This document shows, one piece after another, positions 51,857 to 60,423 of a stretch of DNA of 64,000 nucleotides. The translations under genes were made by a program, and so were the position numbers. Each line of letters begins with the position of its first letter. Position 1 is the stretch's first letter. This DNA comes from Bacteroidota bacterium (GTDB lineage: Bacteria; Bacteroidota; Bacteroidia; Chitinophagales; Saprospiraceae), in assembly GCA_024743405.1 (NCBI GenBank), contig JANSWP010000022.1, forward strand, positions 1-64,000, given 5' to 3'. The notes below the pieces were generated by a model. It did not search any database. It saw only the letters and a list, made by a program, of their open reading frames with translations, and was not told the DNA's origin.

Positions 51857-52336
51857 ATGAAAAAATTATTGTTTCTTTTCTTTGTCTCAGCCTTCTTTTT
51901 TCAAAGTTGCCAAAAGGATGAAAACACTCCAGCAAGCGTAGTAGAATACGTCGTTTTTGGGCATTTTTTCGGTGAATGTTTTGGAGAGAGTTGTATCGAA
52001 ATTTTTAAAATAGAAAATGATATCCTTTATGAAGACACAAAAGATAATTACCCTTCTTTTATTAATCCTTATGTTGGGGAATATCAGGCGGTCGACGATT
52101 CCTTATTTCAACAAGTAAAAGACTTGGAAACCTTATTTCCGGATGCATTATTGGAAGAAACAGAAGCTGTAATCGGTCAACCGGATGCTGGAGATTGGGG
52201 CGGTTATTATTTTGAGGTCGTTGTAGATGGCAATCAATATCATTACCGGATCGATAAGTTAAAATCAAATTTGCCTGATTATTTAAAAGACTTTGCAGAT
52301 GTATTGGAAGACTATATTTCAAAGGCACAAGGTTGA
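51857..52336 (+). CDS. Small lipoprotein of unknown function
   Basis: The 159-residue protein has a lipoprotein signal ending FFQSC (Cys18) and a mature domain starting with YVVFGHFFGECFGESCIEIFKI. The two cysteines in GECFGESC might pair or bind metal. The rest is acidic, with no further motif. I do not recognise the family with certainty, although similar short lipoproteins are common in Bacteroidota. It is monocistronic and followed by a strong terminator. Confidence 0.75.
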   Translation: MKKLLFLFFVSAFFFQSCQKDENTPASVVEYVVFGHFFGECFGESCIEIFKIENDILYEDTKDNYPSFINPYVGEYQAVDDSLFQQVKDLETLFPDALLEETEAVIGQPDAGDWGGYYFEVVVDGNQYHYRIDKLKSNLPDYLKDFADVLEDYISKAQG

Positions 52337-52414
52337 TTTGTGTAAAAAACGTGATTTACTATTGAGTCCCATGTAAGGGAGCAGGAAATAAATTGAACAT
52401 TTTTTGTCAAAAGA

Positions 52415-52449
52415 AAAACCGTCAGCGTGTGTAAAACGCTGACGGTTTT
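52415..52449 (+). terminator. Terminator of the small lipoprotein gene
   Basis: A perfect 14-bp stem (AAAACCGTCAGCGT and its complement) with a seven-base loop ends in a T-run on the plus strand. Confidence 0.85.
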
Positions 52450-52454
52450 CCTTT

Positions 52455-52617
52455 TATACTTCATCAGGCTAAATTTTGAACTTTTTGAAGGTGATTTATG
52501 CTCCTGTACTTCATCACCTCCTCGCCTTGATAACTTTGGCTATCAGGCTGCGAGCTTCTTCGTACAGAAACAAACCTCTCTCTTCAAAATGCCCAAAACC
52601 CAACCTGATGAAGTATA
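52455..52617. repeat. Palindromic element, family F
   Basis: Perfect 14-bp inverted ends TATACTTCATCAGG and CCTGATGAAGTATA bound 163 bases. Internal short dyads include GGTGAT/ATCACC and TGATA/TATCA. It carries no gene. The core does not match families A, B, C or E. It fills the gap between the small lipoprotein and the phosphoesterase. Confidence 0.65.
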
Positions 52618-52703
52618 TAATCAAGATCATAAATCAGAATTAGTTAAATACTTGGCACTTTGGGTCAATTTTTGGATATTGCCAACCCTTCAAATATTTC
52701 TCA

Positions 52704-53456
52704 ATGAAACTCATACAAATCACAGATTTACATATTGGAAAGATTGGTGAAAATTCACACAACATCGATGTCAGGAAAAATTTTCTGGATGTATTGGAAG
52801 CGGTGAAAAATGAAGCCCCTGATCAACTGATTATTTCTGGTGACTTGTGTTTGAATGATGGAGAAAAAGAGGTTTATGAATGGATTAAGCCATACTTGGA
52901 TCAATTACCTTTTCCTTATCACCTCATTTCGGGCAATCACGATGACCCCAAATTGCTAGTAGAAACCTTCAACTTGGAGGATAACTTTTTTGATAATCAA
53001 TTATTCTACAAGAAAAAATTCGAAAATCAAACTGTCTTATTTTTAGATACTACCCATTACTATCTGCCTGACCTTCAATTAACTTGGCTAGAAAAAGAGT
53101 TGAAAAATTTGGATGAAGAATTAATCATTTTTATTCATCATCCGCCTGTAAATAGTGACGTTCCGTTTATGGACAATAAGCATCATTTAAGAAATATGGA
53201 GGCGCTCCAAAATGTTCTTTTTCAATACCCTCATCGTATTCATTTATTTTGCGGTCATTATCATGTTGATAAAATCATTCTAAAAAAGAATATTGCTGTT
53301 TATATTACACCAGCCTGTTATTTTCAAATTGACTTTAGAGTCCCCCATTTTAAAGTTGATCATTTTCGAATCGGATTTCGGCAAATTGAAGTAAAAAATG
53401 GCACGGTTATCACATCTGTTCGCTACCTTGAGGGCAACAAAATCATTAATAACTAA
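52704..53456 (+). CDS. Calcineurin-like metallophosphoesterase
   Basis: The 250-residue cytoplasmic protein has all metal-binding motifs of the family: ITDLHIGK, IISGDLCLNDG, LISGNHDDPK, IFIHHPPV and CGHYHVDKI. The order and length resemble CpdA-type 3',5'-cyclic nucleotide phosphodiesterases. Since the window also encodes a class III cyclase, cyclic nucleotide turnover is a possible role, but the substrate is not shown by sequence. Confidence 0.9.
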   Translation: MKLIQITDLHIGKIGENSHNIDVRKNFLDVLEAVKNEAPDQLIISGDLCLNDGEKEVYEWIKPYLDQLPFPYHLISGNHDDPKLLVETFNLEDNFFDNQLFYKKKFENQTVLFLDTTHYYLPDLQLTWLEKELKNLDEELIIFIHHPPVNSDVPFMDNKHHLRNMEALQNVLFQYPHRIHLFCGHYHVDKIILKKNIAVYITPACYFQIDFRVPHFKVDHFRIGFRQIEVKNGTVITSVRYLEGNKIINN

Positions 53457-53592
53457 ATAACAAATGACTATTTGTAGTCCTTACTAATAAATACTTGAAT
53501 ATTTTCACGAATACAATCAATTGATTATCTAGCACTAAAGCATTTATTTATTTCAAAATAAACTATCAACTTTAGTCGGCGAATAAAACCCT

Positions 53593-54735
53593 ATGAAATT
53601 CAATTCCAAACTTCCTAACGTTAGCACCACTATATTCACAGTTATGTCCCAACTCGCCAATGAGCATGGTGCGATCAACTTATCTCAGGGCTTTCCAAAC
53701 TTCGACACTTCCGAAAATCTAAAAAAATTGGTTAATCATTATATTACTAGTGGGAAAAACCAATATGCTCCAATGCCAGGCGTTTTAGCTTTGCGAGAAC
53801 AATTGTCTTCTAAAATTGAGACTTTATATGGCTTGCAGGTTGATCCGAATTCAGAAATCACGATTACAGCAGGAGCTACTCAAGCATTATACACCGCAAT
53901 TTCTGCGTTTGTCAAACCTGATGATGAAGTGGTTTTAATTGAACCTGCATACGATAGTTATCGACCTTCCATCAAGGTAAATGGTGGTATACCTAAGGCT
54001 TACGAATTGAGTGGTCCAGATTATAAAATTGATTGGAATCAATTGAGAAAGTTGGTCAGCGTTCGTACGCGCATGATCATTATTAATACGCCCCATAATC
54101 CGATCGGGAAAATATTAAGTGAGGAAGACATGAAAAGTTTAGATCGATTGACGGAAGGAACTGACATTTTGGTTTTAAGTGACGAAGTATATGAACACTT
54201 AGTATATGATGGATTACAGCATCAAAGTGTGTTGCGCTTTCCTAATTTATGGAAACGCAGCATGGCAGTTTTTTCATTTGGAAAAACATTGCACGCTACT
54301 GGATGGAAATTAGGATACATTGTGGCACCAGACTATATCATGGCAGAATTTCGAAAGGTGCATCAATTTAATGTGTTTTCAGTGAACACACCAATGCAAT
54401 ATGCCATTGCAGATTTTTTAGTTGATCCAAACGAATATCTGAGTTTACCTTCTTTTTTTCAGAAAAAGCGAGACTTCTTTTTGGAGGCAATGAAAGGATC
54501 TAGTTTGAAACCAATTTCATCAGAAGGGACTTATTTTCAGTTGTTTGATTATTCCGCCATAAGTAGTGAAAAAGATACTGAATTTACGAAAAGAATGACA
54601 ACCGAATTTGGTGTAGCCGCTATTCCTGTTTCTGTCTTTTTCTCAAATAACAATGACAATCAAGTAGTTAGATTGTGTTTCGCCAAAACAGAAGATACCC
54701 TATCGAAGGCCGGCGAGTTATTGCAAAAAATTTGA
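53593..54735 (+). CDS. Methionine aminotransferase-like PLP enzyme
   Basis: The 380-residue fold type I aminotransferase shows INLSQGFPNFDTSE, QYAPMPGVLALREQL, ITAGATQALYTAISAF, INTPHNPIGKILSEEDM, LSDEVYEHLVYDG and the PLP lysine in SFGKTLHATGWKLGYI. These features fit the YbdL/methionine and kynurenine aminotransferase branch. It probably takes part in methionine or aromatic amino acid metabolism. It stands alone. Confidence 0.93.
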   Translation: MKFNSKLPNVSTTIFTVMSQLANEHGAINLSQGFPNFDTSENLKKLVNHYITSGKNQYAPMPGVLALREQLSSKIETLYGLQVDPNSEITITAGATQALYTAISAFVKPDDEVVLIEPAYDSYRPSIKVNGGIPKAYELSGPDYKIDWNQLRKLVSVRTRMIIINTPHNPIGKILSEEDMKSLDRLTEGTDILVLSDEVYEHLVYDGLQHQSVLRFPNLWKRSMAVFSFGKTLHATGWKLGYIVAPDYIMAEFRKVHQFNVFSVNTPMQYAIADFLVDPNEYLSLPSFFQKKRDFFLEAMKGSSLKPISSEGTYFQLFDYSAISSEKDTEFTKRMTTEFGVAAIPVSVFFSNNNDNQVVRLCFAKTEDTLSKAGELLQKI

Positions 54736-55231
54736 TTGATTTTTAGTTAATAACTTATAAGATTTAAAAATATTATCCGGAAAATAGCATTAACTTAAAA
54801 ACCGAATCAAACCACAAAGCACTTATTACCAATTTATTACACATTAAAAACACCTTTCCAAAACAGTAATAAGGATAAATAATCGATTTTTAAATGTAAT
54901 TGTAATCCTTTACTCTTTCCTTGAATTGTCGTAATTTAATTAAATAAATACTTTGGGAAATAATCGACGACCGACTTTTTGACTTTTCTTTCCCTCTTTT
55001 AAAATACTAAATAACCCTTTAACAGGGGCTTTTTTTCTTCTATTATCCCGACTCAAAATTCAATGCTTTTTTGTCAATGTTCATTTTGAACAATTATTCT
55101 GTAACTGCTTACAAGAACAGATTTTATAATAGGTTTTGGTAAAAAATCTGCATTGAAAGTACCACTATATGCTAATACAGGAATACAGTTAAACATACAC
55201 AAACACTTTTTTAAAAATAAATAGCAGACCT
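54736..55231. other. Long intergenic region after the aminotransferase gene
   Basis: No gene is visible. A weak hairpin with CCCT/AGGG arms at about 55014-55030 is followed by seven T on the plus strand and may terminate the aminotransferase transcript far downstream. Nothing else was noticed. Confidence 0.45.
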
Positions 55232-55738
55232 ATGAAAAAACTACCCTCCTTAATTGCTTGCCTATTTTTATTTGTAGGAAGTACATTTACGCAACCTCCT
55301 AAATGGATGGATCAAGATGATTATCATTACCAGAACTTTGATAACCGATCTTTTATTAAATATGGTGACTTAGATGAATATCGCTCCGTTCAAGATGAAT
55401 TTTGGGTGTCCTTACCGGATGTTTTTGTGAAAGAAGCGAAGAAAGTCAAACGAAAAATGAAGAAACAAAAAAAACGTTTTGGCTTTAAATCACAAACAGA
55501 AATCCAAATCACCTCAAACAGAAAAGAACTAATACTTTCCGTTGCAATTGATGATTTTGAATCGAAAACCATTAATTACGAACTCGTCACCCGCAAAAAT
55601 AAGGTCATAAAATCTGGCGCTGTTTCTGATGATTTCGAATTATCAGTATGGCGGTGTCAACCAGAAAAATATTGGCTAAACTTTTATGATTCTGAAAATG
55701 GAACGCTATTAAAAACTTATAAAGTATTTAGGTTTTAA
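55232..55738 (+). CDS. Secreted basic protein of unknown function
   Basis: The 168 residues begin with a signal peptide (ending STFTQ) and include a strongly basic stretch (KEAKKVKRKMKKQKKRFGFK) followed by a small beta-rich part (ITSNRKELILSVAIDDFESK, ending LLKTYKVFRF). I do not recognise the family. The basic patch might bind a polyanion such as DNA or polysaccharide, but this is a guess. Confidence 0.75.
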   Translation: MKKLPSLIACLFLFVGSTFTQPPKWMDQDDYHYQNFDNRSFIKYGDLDEYRSVQDEFWVSLPDVFVKEAKKVKRKMKKQKKRFGFKSQTEIQITSNRKELILSVAIDDFESKTINYELVTRKNKVIKSGAVSDDFELSVWRCQPEKYWLNFYDSENGTLLKTYKVFRF

Positions 55739-55911
55739 TTGATATTGGAAGCCTCCAATATTTTAGTTCTATTTTCATTTGGGAGAAACCGAATGACATA
55801 GTTTTGCATAAAAGTTAGTGTAGCTGACAAAGTGAGTCAATCAAAACATTCTCATTGTATTTAGATTTTGTAAATTTGTATTATCTTTAAATCGTTGTAA
55901 AAAAATTACTC

Positions 55912-56640
55912 ATGAAGCAAATTTTACAAACTCTTATATTGTGCCTAATGACTTTTTCCACATTTGGGCAAATAAAAATTAATCCTACTATCACTGATGC
56001 CCATTTTGAAGATGCGGACTTGACGGATAACTGGACTGACTTAATTGCACATTTTGATATCACTAATGAATCAGATGCGCAAATTGCACTTAAATGGGAA
56101 CGCGTTTTAGATCAGGATTGCGTACAAGGATGGGACTACCAATGTTGTGACAATAACCAATGTTACTCTACTCAGGTTACTTCTAATATTGACCCAAGCA
56201 TTGGCTTGGATGCTCCATTTTATTTAGCAGCTGGTGAGACATTCGAATATCAATATCATATTTTACCGCGAATGTTAGCAGGTTGCTGCACAGCATACAT
56301 CCATTTTTCTGCAGTAGACGACCCAACTAACATTCTTGCAACTGCTGAACTCGACATCAAAGTCAATAGTCCTGATTGTGCAGTTGTATCTGTAACTGAA
56401 GTGGAGGTTGAATCACTTAAATTGTTTCCTAACCCTGTGACTGATGTGATTCAAATTTCATCAAATGAAGTTGTTGAGAACATTAGAATTTATAATATCT
56501 TAGGAACTGTAGTAAGAGAATTTGATGCAAATGGCATTACTCAATTTGATGTCAATGATTTATTACCTGGTACTTATTTAGTAGCTTTATCTGATGAAAA
56601 TCAAGATATTTTGAAAACGCTTAAAATTAATAAGCAATAA
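55912..56640 (+). CDS. Secreted protein with T9SS type A sorting domain
   Basis: The 242-residue product has a signal peptide (ending STFGQ), a beta-sandwich-like domain (about 20-150) with several cysteines (VLDQDCVQGWDYQCCDNNQC, AGCCTAYIHF), and a T9SS type A tail (LKLFPNPVTDVIQISSNEVV to LKTLKINKQ). The cysteine clusters suggest disulfides. It should be translocated over the outer membrane by T9SS. The role of the middle domain is unknown. Confidence 0.82.
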   Translation: MKQILQTLILCLMTFSTFGQIKINPTITDAHFEDADLTDNWTDLIAHFDITNESDAQIALKWERVLDQDCVQGWDYQCCDNNQCYSTQVTSNIDPSIGLDAPFYLAAGETFEYQYHILPRMLAGCCTAYIHFSAVDDPTNILATAELDIKVNSPDCAVVSVTEVEVESLKLFPNPVTDVIQISSNEVVENIRIYNILGTVVREFDANGITQFDVNDLLPGTYLVALSDENQDILKTLKINKQ

Positions 56641-56661
56641 GAAAATCATAAAATGATTTTT

Positions 56662-56697
56662 ACGGGGTGTTTCTTTATAAAGAGACACCCCGTTTTT
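56662..56697 (+). terminator. Terminator of the T9SS-sorted protein gene
   Basis: ACGGGGTGT pairs with ACACCCCGT, extended inside by CTTTATAAAG, and is followed by a T-run on the plus strand. Confidence 0.85.
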
Positions 56698-56782
56698 ATT
56701 CTGTTATTGCTTAGTAGTCATTCAAGCCTTACCTACACTTTTAACTTAAATGACTACTTTGAGCATGTTTAAATGATCATTC

Positions 56783-57319
56783 ATGAATTCTCGCCATTTT
56801 CTTTCACTCGTTGCGAGCCTCCTCTTATTAATACTTGCAGGCGCATTTTGGTATGCCAATCAAAATTTTAATAATGCTCAATTGACTTTGAAGTATTACC
56901 AAGAACCCAATTTAGCAAGTAATGCAAATGTTGAACAATCAGAACTAACCACTATAGTCAGAGATGCTTTTTCAAGAAAAAACTATAAACGAGTCATCGA
57001 ATTAGGACAAAACATACCACCTGACATGCCTGGATATTGGAATGCTCGCCTCCAACTGGGACATGCTTATATGAAAAAAAACCAACCCAAAGAAGCCGCA
57101 GAAGCTTTCACAGAAATTGTAAATACAAAACAGGTAGCTTTGATGGAAAATGCCGCTTGGCATCGAATCTTAACACATGTTCAGGCAGGTAACGAATCCC
57201 AAACAATTCATTTTCTGAATGAAATGATTAAACAGAACTCAAGCGATTATGTCTCAAAGGCTAGACAATTAAAAAGCGATATTCAGAGCTTTTGGCGAAA
57301 ATTAGTATTTAACAAATAG
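56783..57319 (+). CDS. Membrane-anchored TPR-like protein
   Basis: The 178-residue protein has one N-terminal membrane helix (LVASLLLLILAGAFWYANQ) and a helical domain with TPR-like units (YKRVIELGQNIPPDMPGYWN, ARLQLGHAYMKKNQPKEAAEAF, AAWHRILTHVQAGNESQTIHF). TPR units bind protein partners; none can be named. It is predicted to face the periplasm and stands alone. Confidence 0.75.
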   Translation: MNSRHFLSLVASLLLLILAGAFWYANQNFNNAQLTLKYYQEPNLASNANVEQSELTTIVRDAFSRKNYKRVIELGQNIPPDMPGYWNARLQLGHAYMKKNQPKEAAEAFTEIVNTKQVALMENAAWHRILTHVQAGNESQTIHFLNEMIKQNSSDYVSKARQLKSDIQSFWRKLVFNK

Positions 57320-57407
57320 AAAAGCCCCACAATCGTCATTGCAAGGCTAATCAATATCATGTTCTTATGATTTCTAATACATATAAATTCACAACACAAA
57401 TTCCAAT

Positions 57408-58142
57408 CTAATTCGCGTCACTTACATCACCACTTCCATCAATATCTACCTCTAAAAATGGATTACCTTTATACCTTACATCACCACTTCCATTGATAGT
57501 CACATTTAATGTATTAAGAACTGTAATCGAAATATCGCCCGAACCATCAATTCTCACATCAGCATGATCCACCGTCAAATCAAAAGCAGAGAGATTGCCT
57601 GAACCATCAATTCGAAAATCTAAATTTTGAGCCTGCCCTTTCAAACTTATATCGCCAGAACCATCGATATCCCCTTTAATTTTATCGTAATCTAACGCTG
57701 CAATTAGATTCCCAGAGCCATCTATTTCCAAATCGATTTCTTCACCTGTAAATAAATTTTCGCCAAAGACATCTCCAGAACCATCTATTTTTATACCTCG
57801 GACTTTAGGTAAAGTGATGAATATTTCCAATTCATAATTATTATAACACCCATTCTCTAAGTCAATTTTCCAAATGTTGTTATTCACATCTGTTTTGAGC
57901 TTTTCAATGATGTTTACATGACCAGTTACTTCTACGAATTGTTCACTCCCTTGTCTGATGTGCACATTGTCGGAAATATCTAATTCAATTCCGTTGAAAT
58001 GCTCAATATTTAATGTTTGAGTGACAACAGATCCTTCACCGTTTGTACAATCGCCAAAAAATCCATCGCCATCACAACTAGTCATTCCAAAACTTAATCC
58101 CATCAAAAGGATAAAAAGCAAATTCAAATTTTTACGTTTCAT
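57408..58142 (-). CDS. DUF2807 (GIN domain) lipoprotein
   Basis: The 244-residue lipoprotein has a signal ending MTSC (Cys23) and a DUF2807 domain, seen in the NIEHFNGIELDISDNVHIRQ start and seven DGSG/NGSG repeats (for example IDGSGDVFGE, IDGSGDISLKG, INGSGDVRYKG, IDGSGDVSDAN). These repeats form a right-handed beta-helix, as described for the putative auto-transporter adhesin head GIN family. It is probably on the outer membrane surface. The role is not known. Confidence 0.88.
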   Translation of the reverse strand: MKRKNLNLLFILLMGLSFGMTSCDGDGFFGDCTNGEGSVVTQTLNIEHFNGIELDISDNVHIRQGSEQFVEVTGHVNIIEKLKTDVNNNIWKIDLENGCYNNYELEIFITLPKVRGIKIDGSGDVFGENLFTGEEIDLEIDGSGNLIAALDYDKIKGDIDGSGDISLKGQAQNLDFRIDGSGNLSAFDLTVDHADVRIDGSGDISITVLNTLNVTINGSGDVRYKGNPFLEVDIDGSGDVSDAN

Positions 58143-58514
58143 TTTTCATTTTTTTAATTAGATCTGAGCGTCGAACTGAAGTTCAAAACATTCAGTCAGG
58201 TGATTTCTTATATAAATCTTTATAGATTCAATCGACTTTGGGAACCATTTAATATGCCTAATAAAAGGGTATTTCTATCAACGGTTGGGTTTTATAGATA
58301 AACTGAAAAATTCACCTAAAATTCAATCCGTCCATAAAATTTGGAAATAAATATTACTGCATCCAAATCTCAATAGGACCGGTATCTTTGTCAAAACATC
58401 GACCCTATTCATAAAAATGAGTAGTCACATTTTGTATATCTAACAGGATGGAATGAATCGTTTTCTTCTTGTTTATTTTATAACTCACGCCAATATCACT
58501 CCGCCAATAAATAC

Positions 58515-58682
58515 TTAAGGGAATAGGGAATAAATAAGATACCCAAATTTTGCAGAGCTAATTTTTCTTCAGTTGAGCCAAAAAACACAGACATACCCAT
58601 AGGTATGACGAGTATTTTTAACGAAAAAGGAAGGCAAAAGAGCAAGTAAAATGGGTAGGTTATTTATTCCCTACTCCCTAAA
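58515..58682 (+). repeat. Palindromic MITE-like element, family B, complete copy
   Basis: The terminal repeats are TTAAGGGAATAGGGAATAAA and, at the right, its near complement TTTATTCCCTACTCCCTAAA; about 35 bases pair imperfectly on each side. The core CGAGTATTTTTAACG lies at 58609-58623, flanked by AACACAGACATACCCATAGG. Partial copies occur at 18108-18186 and 30616-30667. No coding capacity is visible. Confidence 0.8.
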
Positions 58683-58723
58683 CGAGAATCAAAAGGTCGA
58701 TTTACTCAGTAAAGACAAAAAAA

Positions 58724-58762
58724 AAGGTCATTCCACTTTATTAAAAAAAGTGGAATGACCTT
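58724..58762 (-). terminator. Terminator of the first barrel gene
   Basis: A perfect 16-bp stem (AAGGTCATTCCACTTT and its complement) is followed by a T-run on the minus strand, about 60 bases past the stop. Confidence 0.85.
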
Positions 58763-58822
58763 ATGACTAATGATGCAAAAATTTACTGCTCATCAGATTA
58801 AGATTTCAAAACATCAAGAAAA

Positions 58823-59416
58823 TTAATTATTAACATTCCTTCGCCCAAAACCTCCTATCTTAAAAGTCAATGTACCAGTAGGTCCGCTAATATCATCATT
58901 TCGAATATTCATCGTATTGTCTAATCCATTTACAAAACGATAACCTGCACCAGCACTAATTCTCAACCAACGGAAAAAGTTAACTTCAAAACCGACTTCT
59001 GGACTCAGTAGAAAAATATTGTGTTCAACATCGAATGCACCATCGTTAAATTCAACATTTAAGCCTCCCCAACCAATTTTAGCACTGGCAAAAGGGTGAA
59101 ATGCCTTATGGCGAAAAGGTACAATTCCAAACCAAAATCCACCATGTCCCATATTTAATTTAGTTATATTCCCATCAAATAAATCGGCGTAGCTTACAGT
59201 TCCCATACCATATCCACCAAAGAAAACATCACCTGCCACGAAAGCGGCTCCTCCACCTACTGCCGAAGTTACATCACTATCAAAATCGCTATATTCAATC
59301 ATCGTCGAAACGAAAAATCCACCACGATGCGTTTTTGAAAATAAAGTCTCATCTTGTTGTGCCCAAATTTGCCCAATAAGCATAAGTAGAGCTATTGTAA
59401 AAATTGATTTTTTCAT
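58823..59416 (-). CDS. Outer membrane beta-barrel protein, copy 1
   Basis: The 197-residue product has a signal peptide ending GQIWAQ and a compact eight-strand-like barrel (GGFFVSTMIEYSDFDSDVTS, AVGGGAAFVAGDVFFGGYGM, NMGHGGFWFGIVPFRHKAFH, PEVGFEVNFFRWLRISAGAG, ending LTFKIGGFGRRNVNN). It is a paralogue of the next gene upstream, with the same block order (GGGAAFV-GGYGMG, GHGGFWFGI/GHGGLWLGI). The function is unknown; it may be a structural OmpX-like protein. The ATG at 59416 or the one just before fits the signal peptide. Confidence 0.82.
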   Translation of the reverse strand: MKKSIFTIALLMLIGQIWAQQDETLFSKTHRGGFFVSTMIEYSDFDSDVTSAVGGGAAFVAGDVFFGGYGMGTVSYADLFDGNITKLNMGHGGFWFGIVPFRHKAFHPFASAKIGWGGLNVEFNDGAFDVEHNIFLLSPEVGFEVNFFRWLRISAGAGYRFVNGLDNTMNIRNDDISGPTGTLTFKIGGFGRRNVNN

Positions 59417-59509
59417 CATTTTAAAATGCATTTGCATACTAATGTATTTGTAAATTGCTCACGCTAAACATTAACGTTTCCGTACAAATACATCAATAAA
59501 TCATTGACT

Positions 59510-59670
59510 AGACTTCTTCGGAAATAAGAATTGGATATATGAAAATTAGATTTCTTTCTCAGACGAGGCTCATTTTGAGTTTCGTACCCGTAGGTATGGG
59601 AGGAAAAATAGCCGAAGTAGGAGGCGAAAAGATTTTTTCATATGCTAATTTATTATTTCTGAACAAGTCT
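59510..59670. repeat. Palindromic element, family D
   Basis: Imperfect ends of about 36 bases (AGACTTCTTCGGAAATAAGA to AGACTTGTTCAGAAATAATA) bound 161 bases. The core has a dyad (GTACCCGTAGGTATGGG), like CATACCCATAGGTATG in family B, but CGAGTATTTTTAACG is replaced by GGGAGGAAAAATAGCC. It separates the two barrel paralogues. Confidence 0.6.
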
Positions 59671-59686
59671 ATTAATAAAGTAAAAT

Positions 59687-60319
59687 TTAATCCCACCAAT
59701 AATTTCCAAAACCTCCAAAACGCAATGTTAAAGTCGCTCCTAGTTTACTGAAGTCTTTGTCTTCAAAGCCGTTTAAGTTCCGATCAAGTCCATCTACTAA
59801 GCGGTAATTAACAGTAGTTGCCAAACGGAAAAAATCGAAAATATTAAATTCAACACCAGCCTCGGGAGTAACAACAAAAACGCGATCTTTAACCTTATTG
59901 GTTTCCTCATTTCCTGATCCTAAGTCAGTGACCACTTCATAATTGACACTTCCCCACCCTAGCTTTACCGCACCGAATGGATGAATTGCTTTTTCTTGTT
60001 TTGGGGTGATTCCTAACCAAAGCCCTCCGTGACCAAAATCTAAATCTTGAATACTTTGGGTCGTTGAACCGTCTGTTTCTATATCCGAAAAATCGATCCC
60101 ACCCATACCATAACCACCGAGGAAAAAATCATCCAAAATTAGAGCACCGCCCCCTCCTACAGCCGTATTAGGGTTATCGCCGAAATCTGAAAATTCAAAA
60201 AGTGGCCCACCAAAAGCACCAATTCGATTAACGTCACCAAAAATAGTTTCATCTTTCGTCTGTTGAGCGGAAAGATTTAGTGTAAGAAATAATAATAAAA
60301 TAAACTGAAGTTGTTTCAT
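59687..60319 (-). CDS. Outer membrane beta-barrel protein, copy 2
   Basis: The 210-residue paralogue of copy 1 has a signal peptide (ending TLNLSAQ) and the same strand order: IGAFGGPLFEFSDFGDNPNT, AVGGGGALILDDFFLGGYGM, DFGHGGLWLGITPKQEKAIH, PEAGVEFNIFDFFRLATTVN and LTLRFGGFGNYWW. The C-terminal Trp-Trp-Asp differs from copy 1. The two genes probably arose by tandem duplication; element D lies between them. The ATG at 60319 is the one before the signal peptide. Confidence 0.82.
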   Translation of the reverse strand: MKQLQFILLLFLTLNLSAQQTKDETIFGDVNRIGAFGGPLFEFSDFGDNPNTAVGGGGALILDDFFLGGYGMGGIDFSDIETDGSTTQSIQDLDFGHGGLWLGITPKQEKAIHPFGAVKLGWGSVNYEVVTDLGSGNEETNKVKDRVFVVTPEAGVEFNIFDFFRLATTVNYRLVDGLDRNLNGFEDKDFSKLGATLTLRFGGFGNYWWD

Positions 60320-60423
60320 AACAAAGTGAGTTATCATACTTTAGTAATTATGCATTTAAATGCTTATCTCAACTCAATGAATTGTTCATAAACACTTTTA
60401 ATACCTAAACACTAAAACACATT

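Larger units (their letters stand above)
58143..58822. other. Long intergenic region with palindromic element B
   Basis: This 680-base stretch holds the complete family B element (58515-58682) and the terminator of the next gene (58724-58762). The segment 58143-58514 shows no reading frame, apart from the expected promoter of the minus-strand DUF2807 gene. Confidence 0.5.

Noticed and set aside
52373-52396. TAAGGGAGCAGGAAATAAA as another family B fragment
   Set aside because: The match is about 20 bases in AT-rich DNA and stops before the diagnostic TACCCAAATTTT block.
52427-52750. A 107-codon plus-strand frame before the phosphoesterase
   Set aside because: It begins inside a strong terminator, runs through palindromic element F and overlaps the phosphoesterase start in another frame; no domain is visible.
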